64,000 bases of DNA from Paracidovorax wautersii (GCA_009912175.1 WNDQ01000012.1:16496-80495), one strand, 5' to 3'; counted from the first letter of the stretch, positions 9,148 to 19,106 are shown. The notes: a model not told the origin generated them from the letters alone. Numbers and translations are program-made.

Positions 9148-9162
9148 ATAAGCTCTGCCTAT
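9148..9162. promoter_or_regulatory. Nac-type binding site (ATA-N9-TAT)
   Basis: ATAAGCTCTGCCTAT, between the divergent nac-like gene (start 9063) and the aminotransferase gene (start 9289), matches ATA-N9-TAT; its left half ATAAGCT is identical to the site at 3147. A weaker copy (ATAAG-N5-CTTGA) is at 9074-9088, at the nac start itself. An autoregulatory or activating role is inferred. Confidence 0.45.
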
Positions 9163-9288
9163 TGCGCCAGAGCAAACTCGTCTTAGCTTTCGGGCAGGAG
9201 CCGGCGTAACGTTCGGGCCAGCCCAACCGCCCCTGGGCGATGGTGGCTGCAGCCGCATCGCCCCGCTTTCAGCCCGAAGGAAAAAGCC

Positions 9289-10497
9289 GTGTCCTCCTCC
9301 CGCATCGCCGCCCGCGTGCGCCGCATCAAGCCGTCCCCCAGCAGTGCCGCCGCCGACCGCGCCAGCGAACTGCGCCGCCAGGGCCGCGACATCGTCAACC
9401 TGGTCGTGGGCGAGCCCGATTTCGACACGCCCCAGCACATCCGCGACGCCGCCTGTGCGGCCATCGCGCAGGGGCAGACGCGCTACACCATGTCGGCCGG
9501 AACACCGGCGCTGCGGCAGGCGATCTGCGACAAGCTGCTGCGCGAGAACGGCCTGCATTACGCGCCGCGCGACGTCGTGGTCACCTGCGGCGCCAAACAC
9601 GCCATCTTCAACGCGCTGTCGGCCACGCTGGAGCCGGGTGACGAGGTGATCGTGCCCGCGCCCTACTGGGTGTCTTACCCGGACATGGCGCTGGCCTGCG
9701 ACGGCGTGCCGGTCACCGTGGTGTGCAGCGAGGACGACGGCTTTCGCCTGACCGCGCCCGCGCTGAAGGCCGCCATCACGCCGCGCACCCGCTGGCTGCT
9801 GCTGAACTCGCCGACCAACCCGACCGGCGCGGCCTACAGCCGCGAGCACCTGCGCGCGCTGGCCGACGTGCTGCTGCGGCATCCGCAGGTGCTGCTGATG
9901 ACCGACGACATCTACGAGCACATCCGCTTCGACGGCCAGGAGCGCCCGCACATCCTGGCGATCGAGCCCGGCCTGGCCGACCGCACGGTGGTCATCAACG
10001 GCGTTTCCAAGACCTACGCGATGACCGGCTGGCGCATCGGCTACGCCGCCGGCCCGTCGGACCTGATCGGCACCATGGAAACCCTGCAGTCGCAGTCCAC
10101 CAGCAACGCCAGCAGCGTCAGCCAGGCGGCGGCACTGGCGGCCTTGCAGGGCGACCACAGCTTTCTGGGCGACTTCGTGCAGGTCTACCGCCAGCGGCGC
10201 GACCGGGCGCTGGCGCTGATCAACGCCATTCCGGGGCTGAGCTGCCGCGCGCCGGGCGGCGCCTTCTACCTGTTCGTCAACTGCGCGGGCCTGATCGGCC
10301 GCCGCACACCCGCCGGCCAGCCGCTGCAAACCGATGTGGACGTGGCGCTGTACCTGCTGGACGCCGAAGGGGTGGCCATGATTCCGGGCTCCTCGTATGG
10401 CGTGGGGCCGTATTTCCGCATGTCGATCGCCACCGGCATCGACACCATCGAGGAAGGCTGCAAACGCATCGCGCGCGCCGTGGCCGCCCTGGCTTAG
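9289..10497 (+). CDS. Pyridoxal-phosphate aminotransferase, class I (aspartate aminotransferase-like)
   Basis: 402-residue cytoplasmic aminotransferase of fold type I. Visible features are VVGEPDFDTP near the N-terminus, the NSPTNPTGA motif, DDIYEHI, and NGVSKTYAMTGWRIGY with the PLP-binding lysine. It starts with GTG at 9289 after GAAGGAAA, a good ribosome binding site, and ends in TAG. It is the first of three co-directional genes (aminotransferase, RraA-like aldolase, hydroxyacid dehydrogenase) divergent from the Nac-type regulator, with a Nac-type box in the shared upstream region. Substrates are likely glutamate/2-oxoglutarate plus another amino acid. Confidence 0.93.
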   Translation: MSSSRIAARVRRIKPSPSSAAADRASELRRQGRDIVNLVVGEPDFDTPQHIRDAACAAIAQGQTRYTMSAGTPALRQAICDKLLRENGLHYAPRDVVVTCGAKHAIFNALSATLEPGDEVIVPAPYWVSYPDMALACDGVPVTVVCSEDDGFRLTAPALKAAITPRTRWLLLNSPTNPTGAAYSREHLRALADVLLRHPQVLLMTDDIYEHIRFDGQERPHILAIEPGLADRTVVINGVSKTYAMTGWRIGYAAGPSDLIGTMETLQSQSTSNASSVSQAAALAALQGDHSFLGDFVQVYRQRRDRALALINAIPGLSCRAPGGAFYLFVNCAGLIGRRTPAGQPLQTDVDVALYLLDAEGVAMIPGSSYGVGPYFRMSIATGIDTIEEGCKRIARAVAALA

Positions 10498-10531
10498 CCC
10501 CATCGTCTGGCATCCCCCCGAAAGCTCATCC

Positions 10532-11203
10532 ATGGACTACCAAGCCCTACGCAAGAACCCTTCCGCGCCCCAGGCCGACGCCGGTCTGATCGAGGCCCTG
10601 CGCGATCTGCCCGTTGCCGCCCTGAGCGACAGCATGCACCGCAACATCGGGACCTCGGGCCTCGTGCCTTATTTCCAGCCCGGCCCACGCACGATGGTCG
10701 GCACGGCGGTGACGGCGCGCTCGCGCGGCGGCGACAACCTGACCTATCTGCGCGCGCTGGAGTTCTGCCGCCACGGCGACGTGCTGGTGGTCGACGCGGG
10801 CGGCGACCTGTGCAACGCGGTGGTCGGCGGCATCCTGACCTTTTATGCCGCGCAGATCGGCCTGGCCGGCGTGGTGATCGACGGTGCCGTGCGCGACGTG
10901 GCCGAGCTGCGGTCGCGTGAATTTCCGGTCTACGCGCGTGGCGTCACGCACCGCGGTCCCTACAAGGACGGCCCGGGCGAGATCAACGTGCCGATTGCGG
11001 TCGACGGCATGGTGGTCAACCCCGGCGACATCGTGGTCGGCGACCAGGACGGCCTGCTGGCCATCGCCCCGGTGGACGCGGCGCGGGTCATCGAAAAAGC
11101 CCGCGCCGTGCTGGCGGCCGAAGACAAGACCATGGCCGCCATGCGCGAAGGCCGCTGGGACCGCAGCTTCATCGACGCGCTGGAAGCCCGCTGCGCGAAC
11201 TGA
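10532..11203 (+). CDS. RraA-family aldolase/decarboxylase (4-hydroxy-4-methyl-2-oxoglutarate aldolase-like)
   Basis: 223-residue cytoplasmic protein of the RraA/HMG aldolase family, which cleaves 4-hydroxy-4-methyl(or carboxy)-2-oxo acids to pyruvate and often decarboxylates oxaloacetate. Family marks are GTAVTARS, the G-G-D-L metal/substrate segment (DAGGDLCNAVVGG) and VIDGAVRDVAEL. The frame is open upstream, but MDYQALRKN at 10532 follows the aminotransferase by 34 bases and is the natural start. It lies between an aminotransferase and a 2-hydroxyacid dehydrogenase, consistent with handling 2-oxo acids. It is not the RNase E inhibitor itself. Confidence 0.88.
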   Translation: MDYQALRKNPSAPQADAGLIEALRDLPVAALSDSMHRNIGTSGLVPYFQPGPRTMVGTAVTARSRGGDNLTYLRALEFCRHGDVLVVDAGGDLCNAVVGGILTFYAAQIGLAGVVIDGAVRDVAELRSREFPVYARGVTHRGPYKDGPGEINVPIAVDGMVVNPGDIVVGDQDGLLAIAPVDAARVIEKARAVLAAEDKTMAAMREGRWDRSFIDALEARCAN

Positions 11204-11248
11204 CCGCGCCGGCCGCGCCAATACAAATACAAATCCGGAGACAAAATC

Positions 11249-12241
11249 ATGCGCCTTTCCGTCCTGGCCACCCGCGCCACGTTCACTGACCTTGCCGACC
11301 GCCTGCGCACGCACTTCTAGCTGAGCGACAACCCGCACGACACCATCCTCAGCCCGGCCGAACTGGTCGCCCGGCTGCAGGGCAAGGCCGGCGTCATGTC
11401 CACTGGCAGCGAGCGCATCGATGCGGCGCTGCTCGATGCCTGCCCGCAGCTCAAGGCGGTGTGCAACGTTGGCGTGGGCTACAACAACATCGACGTGGCG
11501 GCCTGCACGGCGCGTGGTGTGGTCGTCACCAACACGCCGGACGTGCTGACCGAGACCACGGCCGACTTCGGCTTCGCGCTCATGATGGCCGCCGCGCGGC
11601 GCATCGCGGAGTCCGACCATTTTGTGCGGGCCGGCGACTGGACCAAGACCGGCATCCATGACCATTTCGTGGGCGCTGATATCCACGGTGCCACGCTGGG
11701 CATTCTGGGCATGGGACGCATCGGGCGCGGCATCGCCAGACGCGGCGCGCTGGGCTTTGGCATGCGGGTGATCTATCACAACCGCTCGCGCCTGCCGGCT
11801 GCGGCCGAGGCCGAATCCGGTGCGCAGTACGTCGACAAGGCAACGCTGCTGCGGCAGGCCGATCACCTCGTGCTGGTGCTGCCCTACACGCCCGAAGCGC
11901 ACCACAGCATCGGCGCGGCCGAGCTGGCGCTGATGAAGCGCAGCGCCACGCTCACCAACATCGCGCGCGGCGGCATCGTCGACGACGCGGCGCTGGCGCA
12001 GGCCTTGCGCGCGGGCACGATCGCGGCGGCGGGGCTGGACGTGTTCGAGGGCGAACCCCAAGTTCACCCGGACCTGCGCTCGGCACCCAACACCGTGTTG
12101 ACGGCGCACATCGGCAGCGCCAGCGTGCGCACGCGCCGCGCCATGGCGGCGCTGGCCATCGACAACCTGATTGCCGCGCTGGGCCAGGGGCCGAACGCCG
12201 GCCGGCCGCTCACGCCGGTCAATCCGCAAGTCCTGGTCTGA
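11249..12241 (+). pseudogene. D-2-hydroxyacid dehydrogenase (glyoxylate/2-ketogluconate reductase type) with in-frame TAG at codon 24
   Basis: The frame starts MRLSVLATRATFTDL at 11249, 45 bases after the aldolase gene, behind a CGGAG site. It meets TAG at 11318-11320 and continues in the same frame to 12241 with a complete dehydrogenase: VGYNNIDVAA, the NAD-binding GILGMGRIGRGIA, the catalytic Arg in NIARGGIVDD, Glu in DVFEGEPQVH, and His in TAHIGSAS. Without the amber the protein would be 330 residues, the family norm. An internal start at 11396 would lose the first 49 residues, about half of the first lobe's opening strand-helix units. The enzyme reduces 2-oxo acids to D-2-hydroxy acids. 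Confidence 0.85.
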
Positions 12242-12250
12242 TCTGGCAGT

Positions 12251-13340
12251 TCAGACCACTTGGCCGAGCTGAAAGACGGGCAGGTACATCGCCACTACGA
12301 TGCCGCCCACCAGCAGGCCCAGAACCACCACCAGCACGGGCTCGACCAGGCTGGCCAGGCCGGCGATGCGGCTGTCGACCTCGGCCTCGTGCCAGTCGGC
12401 GGCCTTGGCCAGCATGCGGTCGAGTGCGCCCGATTCCTCGCCCACGGCCGCCATCTGCAGGGCCATGGGCGAAAACAGGCGGGTGGCCGCCATGGCGTGG
12501 CTCAGGCTGCTGCCCGCGGCCACGTCCTGGCGGATGCGCAGCGTGGCCGCGTGGTAGCGGCCATTGCCGCAGGCGCTGCCCACGCAGGCCAGCGCTTCGA
12601 CCAACGGCACACCGGCGGCGAACAGCGTGGCCAGGGTGCGGGTCCAGCGGGTGACGGCGGACTGGCGCAGCAGCGCGCCGGCCAGCGGCAGCCGCAGCAG
12701 CAGGTGCTCCAGCGCGGCGCGCAGGCGCGGGCTGCGGCGCACCGCCTGCCAGGCCGCGATGGCGCTGGCGACCAGCAGCGCCAGCATCAGCCAGCCATGC
12801 GTGACCAGCCAGGTGCTCAGTGCGATGACGGCCTGGGTGGGCACGGGCAGCTCGGCGCCAAAGGCGGCGAACAGGTCCTGAAAAGCGGGCACGACCACGG
12901 CCATGATGACGGCGACCACCGCCAGCGCCACGGCCAGCACGGCGGCGGGGTACATCAGCGCCGCGCGCAGGCGCGACTTGAGGGCTTCGGTTTTTTCGAG
13001 ATGGCTGGCCAGGCGGTCGAGCAGCGTGTCGAGCGTGCCGGCCAATTCGCCCGCGGCGACCACGTCGGCGTACAGCGCGTCGAAAGCCTGCGGGTGGCGG
13101 CGCAGCGCGGCCGACAGCGGCAGGCCGGCTTCCACGTCGGTGCGGATGGCGGCCAGCACGCGGGCCAGGCGCGCCACCGGGTGGTCGCGCGCGATGATGT
13201 CGAAGGCCTGCAGCATGGGCACGCCCGCCGCCGTCAAGGTGGCCAATTGGCGTGTGAAGACCGCGATGTCCCGGCCGCGCAAGCCACGCCACGAGCGGCC
13301 GGTGGCGGCGCCGGCCGCGGGCCTGAGGCGCGGCGCCCGG
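12251..13340 (-). pseudogene. pilC: PilC/GspF-family type IV pilus/secretion inner-membrane protein, N-terminus missing
   Basis: About 360 residues of a PilC/GspF platform protein are in frame to the stop at 12251: DIAVFTRQLATLTAAGVP, two repeated cytoplasmic T2SSF domains, and three hydrophobic segments (MYPAAVLAVALAVVAVIMAVV, the middle pair, and the C-terminal LVVVLGLLVGGIVVAMYLP). Roughly the first 40-60 residues of a normal PilC are absent; at about 13320-13350 the sequence passes into an MFS transporter gene in a different frame. No pilB or pilD is nearby, so this is a stranded fragment. It could be translated only from an internal start or by read-through from the MFS gene. Confidence 0.82.
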
Positions 13341-14181
13341 CGGCCAGGGTGACCATGAGCGCCACGAGCGTGAGCACCAGCGCGCGCACCACGCCCCGGT
13401 CGGCCAGCCGCCCGCCCAGCAGGTTGCCCGCGGCCAGGCCCGCGCCAAAGAGCAGCAAGGTGATGGCGACAGCAGGGCCGCTCATGTGTGTGATCTGGGT
13501 GAGCAGCGGCTCCACATAGGTGTAGAGCGCAAATACGCCCGCGAAGCCGAACACGGTGATGCCCAGGCCCAGCCAGAGCGGCCCTTGGCGCAGCACGGCC
13601 AGTTCCTGGCGCAGCGCAACGACGGGCGGGCGTCCCTGGTCGCGCGGTACGAAGAGCGCCAGGATGGCCAAGGCCAGCAGGCCCACGCCCACCACGGCCG
13701 CGAACGCCATGCGCCAGCCGAACCCCTGGCCGATCCAGGCCCCGGTCGGCACGCCCAGCAGCGTGGCCAGCGTCAGGCCCGAGAACATCAGCGCGATGGC
13801 CGAGGCACGCTTGTCGGCCGGCACCAGGCCCGTAGCCACCACGGCGCCCACGCCAAAGAAGGTGCCGTGCGTGAGCGAGGTCAGCACGCGCGCGGCCATC
13901 AGCCAGCCGTAGCTCGGGGCCAGTGCCGCCGCCGCGTTGCCGGCGATGAAGATCAGCATCAGCCCCATCAGCAGCCGCTTGCGCGGCCATTGGCGGGTGA
14001 GCAGCGTGAGCACGGGCGCGCCCACGGCCACGCCGACGGCGTAGCCCGAGATCAGCATGCCGGCGGTGGGAATGCTGATGCCCAGGTCCTCGCTGACCTG
14101 CGTGAGCAGGCCCATGATGACGAATTCGGTGGTGCCGATGCCGAAGGCGCCGGCTGCCAGCGCCAGGAGTGAGAGTGGCAT
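13341..14181 (-). pseudogene. MFS efflux transporter, C-terminus lost at the pilC junction
   Basis: MFS permease of the drug/sugar efflux group (YdhP/AraJ-like): MPLSLLALAAGAFGIGTTEF, then the DHA motif-B-like segments, about nine membrane spans up to LTLVALMVTLA at residue ~285. The last 100-110 residues (three spans) of a normal ~390-residue transporter are missing. The frame continues to a stop at 13234 as about 30 unrelated residues that are pilC sequence read out of frame. The start at 14181 is divergent from a LysR gene, the usual arrangement for a regulated exporter. The product as written is unlikely to transport. Confidence 0.85.
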
Positions 14182-14196
14182 GAGGGTGTCCTTTTA

Positions 14197-14240
14197 GGAA
14201 CGTGGTCAATGTCTTTCAAAGAGGGCGTTGAACACGTTCC
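14197..14240. promoter_or_regulatory. Imperfect inverted repeat between the divergent MFS and LysR genes
   Basis: GGAACGTGGTCAA (14197-14209) and TTGAACACGTTCC (14228-14240) are inverted copies with one mismatch, 15 bases upstream of the MFS start. A second dyad TTCAA-N8-TTGAA lies between them. The position suits a LysR operator, but the GAACGTG core is also a dispersed motif in this window (see findings), so it may be a repeat remnant instead. Confidence 0.4.
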
Positions 14241-14347
14241 AAGGTTGAATTTGAACGAACCGGTACTGTGGCGCATCGCTCATTGCATGGCTAGATGGAA
14301 TAATGGAAACAGATCAATGCCTGTCAGGCACAAATGAAAGCCCTGCC

Positions 14348-15307
14348 ATGAATCCATCCACGCCCGAGAGCCCGGTCGGGGACATCAACCGCGCCGCCGA
14401 GCTGGAAGTGCTGGTGCAGGTGGCCGAGCGCGGCGGCCTGTCGGCGGCGGCGCGCCACCTGGGGGTGTCGCCGTCGGCCATCAGCAAGGCGATGTCGCGG
14501 CTGGAGGCCCGGCTGGGCGTGCAATTGTTGATGCGCAGCACGCGGCGGGTGCAGCTCACGCCCGAGGGGCGGCTGTTCTACGAACGCGGCAAGCAGGTGC
14601 TGGCCGACCTCGATGAGCTCGAAGCCACGGTGGCCACACGCAGCGCGCCGCGCGGGCTGGTGCGCATCAGCGCCAGTACGTCGACGGGGCAGGAAATCCT
14701 GGTGCCGCTGGTGGCCCGGTTGCTGGCCGCGCATCCGGGCCTGAGCCTGGACCTGAATTTCACCGACCAAGTGGTCGACCTGGTCAAGGCCGGCATCGAC
14801 ATCGCCATCCGTTGGGGCCAGTTGCCCTCATCGGACATGGTGGCCCGGCGCCTGGATTGCACCCGCCAGCTCATCGTGGCCACGCCCGAGTACCTGGCGC
14901 GCCACGGGCTGCCGCGCCACCCGGAGGAGCTGCAGCGCCACGTGCGCCTGGGCTGGAACTACCAGCGCGCGATTCCCGACTGGCCTTTTCTCGTGGCGGG
15001 GCGCCGCGTCATGGTCGGCATCGGGGAGGTCATCCGCGTCAACGACGGCGACGCCATGCGGCAGTTGGCGCTGCACGGCGCGGGCCTGGCCCGCCTGTCG
15101 CTGTACCACGCCTGGCAGGACCTGGCGGCGGGGCGTCTGGTGGCCGTGCTGGAGGACTTCAACACGGGCGATCTGGAGCCCATCCATGCGATCTACGTGG
15201 GCAAGCCCGACCGACTGCCGCCGCGCACGCGGGCGGTGCTGGATTTTCTGCAGGCCCATGTGGACCTGCGGCATGCCGAAAAATTGCCCGCGGCTTGGCG
15301 GGCTTGA
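14348..15307 (+). CDS. LysR family transcriptional regulator
   Basis: 319-residue regulator with an N-terminal winged helix-turn-helix (LEVLVQVAERGGLSAAARHLGVSPSAISKAMSRLE, split here into its recognisable parts) and a C-terminal periplasmic-binding-like effector domain containing IDIAIRWGQLPSSDMVARRL, as in the AaeR/DsdC-like group that controls efflux genes. An upstream ATG at 14303 is in frame, but the start at 14348 gives the conventional length. It is divergent from the truncated MFS gene, its probable target. The inverted repeat at 14197-14240 may be its operator. The effector is unknown. Confidence 0.88.
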   Translation: MNPSTPESPVGDINRAAELEVLVQVAERGGLSAAARHLGVSPSAISKAMSRLEARLGVQLLMRSTRRVQLTPEGRLFYERGKQVLADLDELEATVATRSAPRGLVRISASTSTGQEILVPLVARLLAAHPGLSLDLNFTDQVVDLVKAGIDIAIRWGQLPSSDMVARRLDCTRQLIVATPEYLARHGLPRHPEELQRHVRLGWNYQRAIPDWPFLVAGRRVMVGIGEVIRVNDGDAMRQLALHGAGLARLSLYHAWQDLAAGRLVAVLEDFNTGDLEPIHAIYVGKPDRLPPRTRAVLDFLQAHVDLRHAEKLPAAWRA

Positions 15308-15313
15308 AGGGGG

Positions 15314-15878
15314 TTACAGGCCGGCTGCTGCGCGCGGTGCCTGGGTCTTGTGGTCTGCGTTCACGGCCGCTGCGCGGCCATGAACTCCGCCCCAAAGCCC
15401 TGGATTCGCTGGCGCGAACGCCGGACTTACAGTCCGGCCGCTGCGCGTGGTGTCTGGGCCTTGTGGTCTACGTTCACGACCGCTGCGCGGCCATGAACTC
15501 CGCCCCAAAGCCCTGGATTCGCTGGCGCGAACGCCGGACTTACAGTCCGGCCGCTGCGCGTGGTGTCTGGGCCTTGTGGTCTACGTTCACGACCGCTGCG
15601 CGGCCATGAACTCCGCCCCAAAGCCCTGGATTCGCTGGCGCGAACGCCGGACTTACAGTCCGGCCGCTGCGCGTGGTGTCTGGGCCTTGTGGTCTACGTT
15701 CACGACCGCTGCGCGGCCATGAACTCCGCCCCAAAGCCCTGGATTCGCTGGCGCGAACGCCGGACTTACAGTCCGGCCGCTGCGCGTGGTGTCTGGGCCT
15801 TGTGGTCTACGTTCACGACCGCTGCGCGGCCATGAACTCCGCCCCAAAGCCCTGGATTCGCTGGCGCGAACGCCGGAC
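15314..15878. repeat. Five 113-bp tandem units abutting the metK stop
   Basis: Units begin at 15314, 15427, 15540, 15653 and 15766, exactly 113 bases apart; the first is diverged, the other four are nearly identical. Each starts with TTACAG(T)CCGG, and the metK gene itself (15879) begins with the same 21 bases, so the array is built from the metK 3' end. Read on the minus strand each unit holds the codons for KAQ(T/A)PRAAAGL plus TAA, equivalent to the MetK tail [11 protein letters not shown]. The stop codon sits in a perfect hairpin (GCCGGACTGTAAGTCCGGC), and a second dyad (GGCCGC-TGC-GCGGCC, one mismatch in later copies) occurs in each. No coding function is evident. Confidence 0.95.
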
Positions 15879-17060
<1,182 letters not shown>

Positions 17061-17123
17061 TGAATAAACTCCTAGTCTTTTGAGGCCCTGCGTTGGCCCA
17101 GGCTGACGGGAGCTTGAGGCGAA

Positions 17124-17186
17124 CGCTTTAGCGGAGGTGGTTTAACGTCGCCCCGCAAGTTGCTCTGTTAACTCGGCGACCGGGCC
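17124..17186 (-). promoter_or_regulatory. Candidate SAM-II-type riboswitch in the metK leader
   Basis: On the minus strand the leader contains GTCGCC (17180-17175) pairing with GGCGAC (17152-17147). Between them lies CTTGC, and after them CGTTAAAC and CCGCTAAAG. These blocks, in this order and spacing, match the SAM-II consensus (P1, ..CUUGC.., P1', UUAAA, GCUAAA). The second helix could form from GCGG and CCGC. The element starts right at the expected transcription start and ends about 63 bases before the ATG. SAM-II riboswitches normally block ribosome binding when SAM is high. The call rests on motif matching by eye. Confidence 0.55.
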
Positions 17187-17192
17187 ATTCTA
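17187..17192 (-). promoter_or_regulatory. metK: Likely -10 element of the metK promoter
   Basis: TAGAAT on the minus strand, five of six matches to TATAAT. Initiation seven bases downstream would place the transcript start at the first base of the riboswitch-like stem. No convincing -35 hexamer is seen 17 bases upstream. Confidence 0.4.
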
Positions 17193-17230
17193 GCGCCGTT
17201 GCGTTTTTCCTCACCCATCGCATTTCGTTC

Positions 17231-18076
17231 ATGAACACTCTTTTTGCCGTGCTCTCGCGCCTGCCGCTGTTCCTGCTTCATGGCTTGGGCTGGCTGTGCG
17301 GCTGGATCACGCTGGCGGCGTCGCCCGCCTACCGCCGCCAGTTTGTCGCCAACGCGCGCCAGGCGGGCTACGGCTTTTGGCAGGTGGTGGGCGCCGTGGG
17401 CCATTCGGGCCGCCTGCTGCTGGAGCTGCCCCGGCTGTGGCGCGGCCGGCCGGTGCCGGTGTGCTGGCAGGGCGCCGAGCTGATCGAGCAGGCCCAGCGC
17501 GAGGCAGCCGGCATTCTGTTCCTCACGCCCCACATGGGCTGCTTCGAGATCACGGCGCAGGCTTACGGGCGGCGCTACGCGGCCAGCCACGGGCCGATCA
17601 CCGTGCTCTACCGCCCCTCGCGCAAGCAGTGGCTGCGTGATCTGGTCGACAACGCGCGCCAGCGCCCGGGCGAGCTCGAAGCGGTGCCGACCACGCTGGC
17701 GGGCGTCAAGCTGCTGATCAAGGCGCTGAAGAAGGGCGAGGCCGTGGGCCTGCTGCCCGACCAGGTGCCGCCCCAGGGCATGGGCGTGTGGCAGCCATTC
17801 TTTGGCCGCTCGGCCTACACCATGACGCTGTCGGCGCGCCTGGCCCAGGTGGCGGGCACGCGTGTGCTGCTGGCCTGGGGCGAGCGGCTGTCGTGGGGGC
17901 GCGGGTTCTGCGTGCACGTGCGCGCGCTGGAAGACGTGCTGGATGGCCAGCCGCTGGACGCCGACATCGAGGTCGCGGCCGGCCAGATCAACCGCGCCAT
18001 GGAGGCGCTGATCCGCCAGCAGCCCGGGCAGTACCTCTGGGGCTACGCGCGCTACAAGCAGCCGCGCCAGCTGTGA
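17231..18076 (+). CDS. Lysophospholipid acyltransferase family protein (LpxL/HtrB-like), first of a tandem pair
   Basis: 281-residue inner-membrane protein with an N-terminal hydrophobic anchor and the HX4E acyltransferase motif in TPHMGCFEI, followed by LLPDQVPPQGMG, the LpxL-type second motif. It would transfer an acyl chain to lipid A or a related lipid. It is divergent from metK and followed 94 bases later by a second acyltransferase of the same family, so the two probably add two secondary acyl chains. ATG at 17231 gives MNTLFAVLSRLPL, a normal start. Confidence 0.88.
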   Translation: MNTLFAVLSRLPLFLLHGLGWLCGWITLAASPAYRRQFVANARQAGYGFWQVVGAVGHSGRLLLELPRLWRGRPVPVCWQGAELIEQAQREAAGILFLTPHMGCFEITAQAYGRRYAASHGPITVLYRPSRKQWLRDLVDNARQRPGELEAVPTTLAGVKLLIKALKKGEAVGLLPDQVPPQGMGVWQPFFGRSAYTMTLSARLAQVAGTRVLLAWGERLSWGRGFCVHVRALEDVLDGQPLDADIEVAAGQINRAMEALIRQQPGQYLWGYARYKQPRQL

Positions 18077-18170
18077 GCCGGTGTGTGAGCCGGTGCGTTT
18101 GCGCTGCGCTATCAACGACAATAGCGCGGCTCCACCGCCCCACCTTCCTCTTTCCCGAGTCTTTTGCGGC

Positions 18171-19037
18171 ATGACCACTCGACTGCTGATCGTCTTTCTT
18201 CGCGCCCTGGGCCTGCTGCCGTTGTCGTGGGTGCGCGGCTTTGGCTGGCTGGTCGGCCGTGTGCTGTTCCTGTTCCTGGTCAAGCGCCGGCACATCGCGC
18301 GTACCAACCTCAAGTTGTGTTTCCCGGAGAAAAGCGAGGCTGAACGCGAGGCGATCGCCAAGGACGTGTTCGTCAATTTCTGCCAGTCCTCGCTCGACCG
18401 GGGCTGGCTGTGGCATGCCTCGCCGCGCACGCTGGAAAAGCGCCTGAAGTTCTCGGGCGACGTCGACGCGCTGCGCGGCGATACCCCGACCATCGCGTTC
18501 TGCCCGCATTTCTTCGGGCTGGATGCCGGCGCGGTGGCGCTGTCGCTGTGGATTCCGCGCGACTACATCACCATCTATTCACGCCAGCTCGACGGCGTGG
18601 CCGACGAGTGGATCAAGGCCGGCCGCCTGCGTTTTGGCAGCGTCAAGCTGCTGGCGCGCGACGAGGGCGTCAAACCCATCGTGAGCCTGCTGCGCAAGGG
18701 CGGCTTCCTGTACCTGCTGCCCGACATGGACTTCGGCCGCAGCGAGTCGTTGTTCGTGCCTTTCTTTGGCGTACCCACGGCGACTGTGCCGTCGCTCTCG
18801 CGCTTTTCCCGGCTGGGCCGGGCGCAGGTGATCTCGCTGATCGCGCGGCTCACGCCCACGGGCTACGACATTCACATCTCGCCGGTCTGGCCCGACTTCC
18901 CCACTGACGACGCCGAGGCCGACACCGCGCGCATGAACCAGGCGCTGGAGGCCGAGATTCGCCAGTCGCCCTCGCAGTATTACTGGGTGCACAAACGTTT
19001 CAAGACGCGGCCCGAGGGCGACGCGGGCTTCTACTGA
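18171..19037 (+). CDS. Lipid A biosynthesis lauroyl-type acyltransferase, second of the pair
   Basis: 288-residue relative of LpxL/LpxM: N-terminal membrane anchor (LIVFLRALGLLPLSWVRG), RTNLKLCFPEKSE typical of the family, HX4D motif in CPHFFGLD, and YLLPDMDFGRSESLFVPFFG. The C-terminus ends QYYWVHKRFKTRP, a strong LpxL/LpxM signature. The frame is open from 18081, but MTTRLLIVFL at 18171 is the family start. It is followed by an intrinsic terminator at 19065. Confidence 0.9.
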   Translation: MTTRLLIVFLRALGLLPLSWVRGFGWLVGRVLFLFLVKRRHIARTNLKLCFPEKSEAEREAIAKDVFVNFCQSSLDRGWLWHASPRTLEKRLKFSGDVDALRGDTPTIAFCPHFFGLDAGAVALSLWIPRDYITIYSRQLDGVADEWIKAGRLRFGSVKLLARDEGVKPIVSLLRKGGFLYLLPDMDFGRSESLFVPFFGVPTATVPSLSRFSRLGRAQVISLIARLTPTGYDIHISPVWPDFPTDDAEADTARMNQALEAEIRQSPSQYYWVHKRFKTRPEGDAGFY

Positions 19038-19064
19038 AAAGGGAAGAAGCCGGGCCAGAAAGAC

Positions 19065-19094
19065 AAAAGCCGCTGCGGTGCAGCGGCTTTTTTT
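19065..19094. terminator. Rho-independent terminator, probably bidirectional
   Basis: Stem AGCCGCTGC / GCAGCGGCT with loop GGT, followed by seven T on the plus strand and preceded by four A. It lies between the convergent acyltransferase (ends 19037) and engB (ends 19107), so it can serve both. Confidence 0.9.
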
Positions 19095-19106
19095 GCGGGG
19101 TTGGGC

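Noticed and set aside
13234..14181. Treating the MFS frame as a complete 315-residue transporter.
   Set aside because: The last 30 residues are pilC DNA read out of frame and the final membrane spans are missing.
15314..15878. CRISPR array, because of evenly spaced near-identical units.
   Set aside because: Units are 113 bases, directly contiguous with no unique spacers, and derive from the metK 3' end. No cas genes are near.
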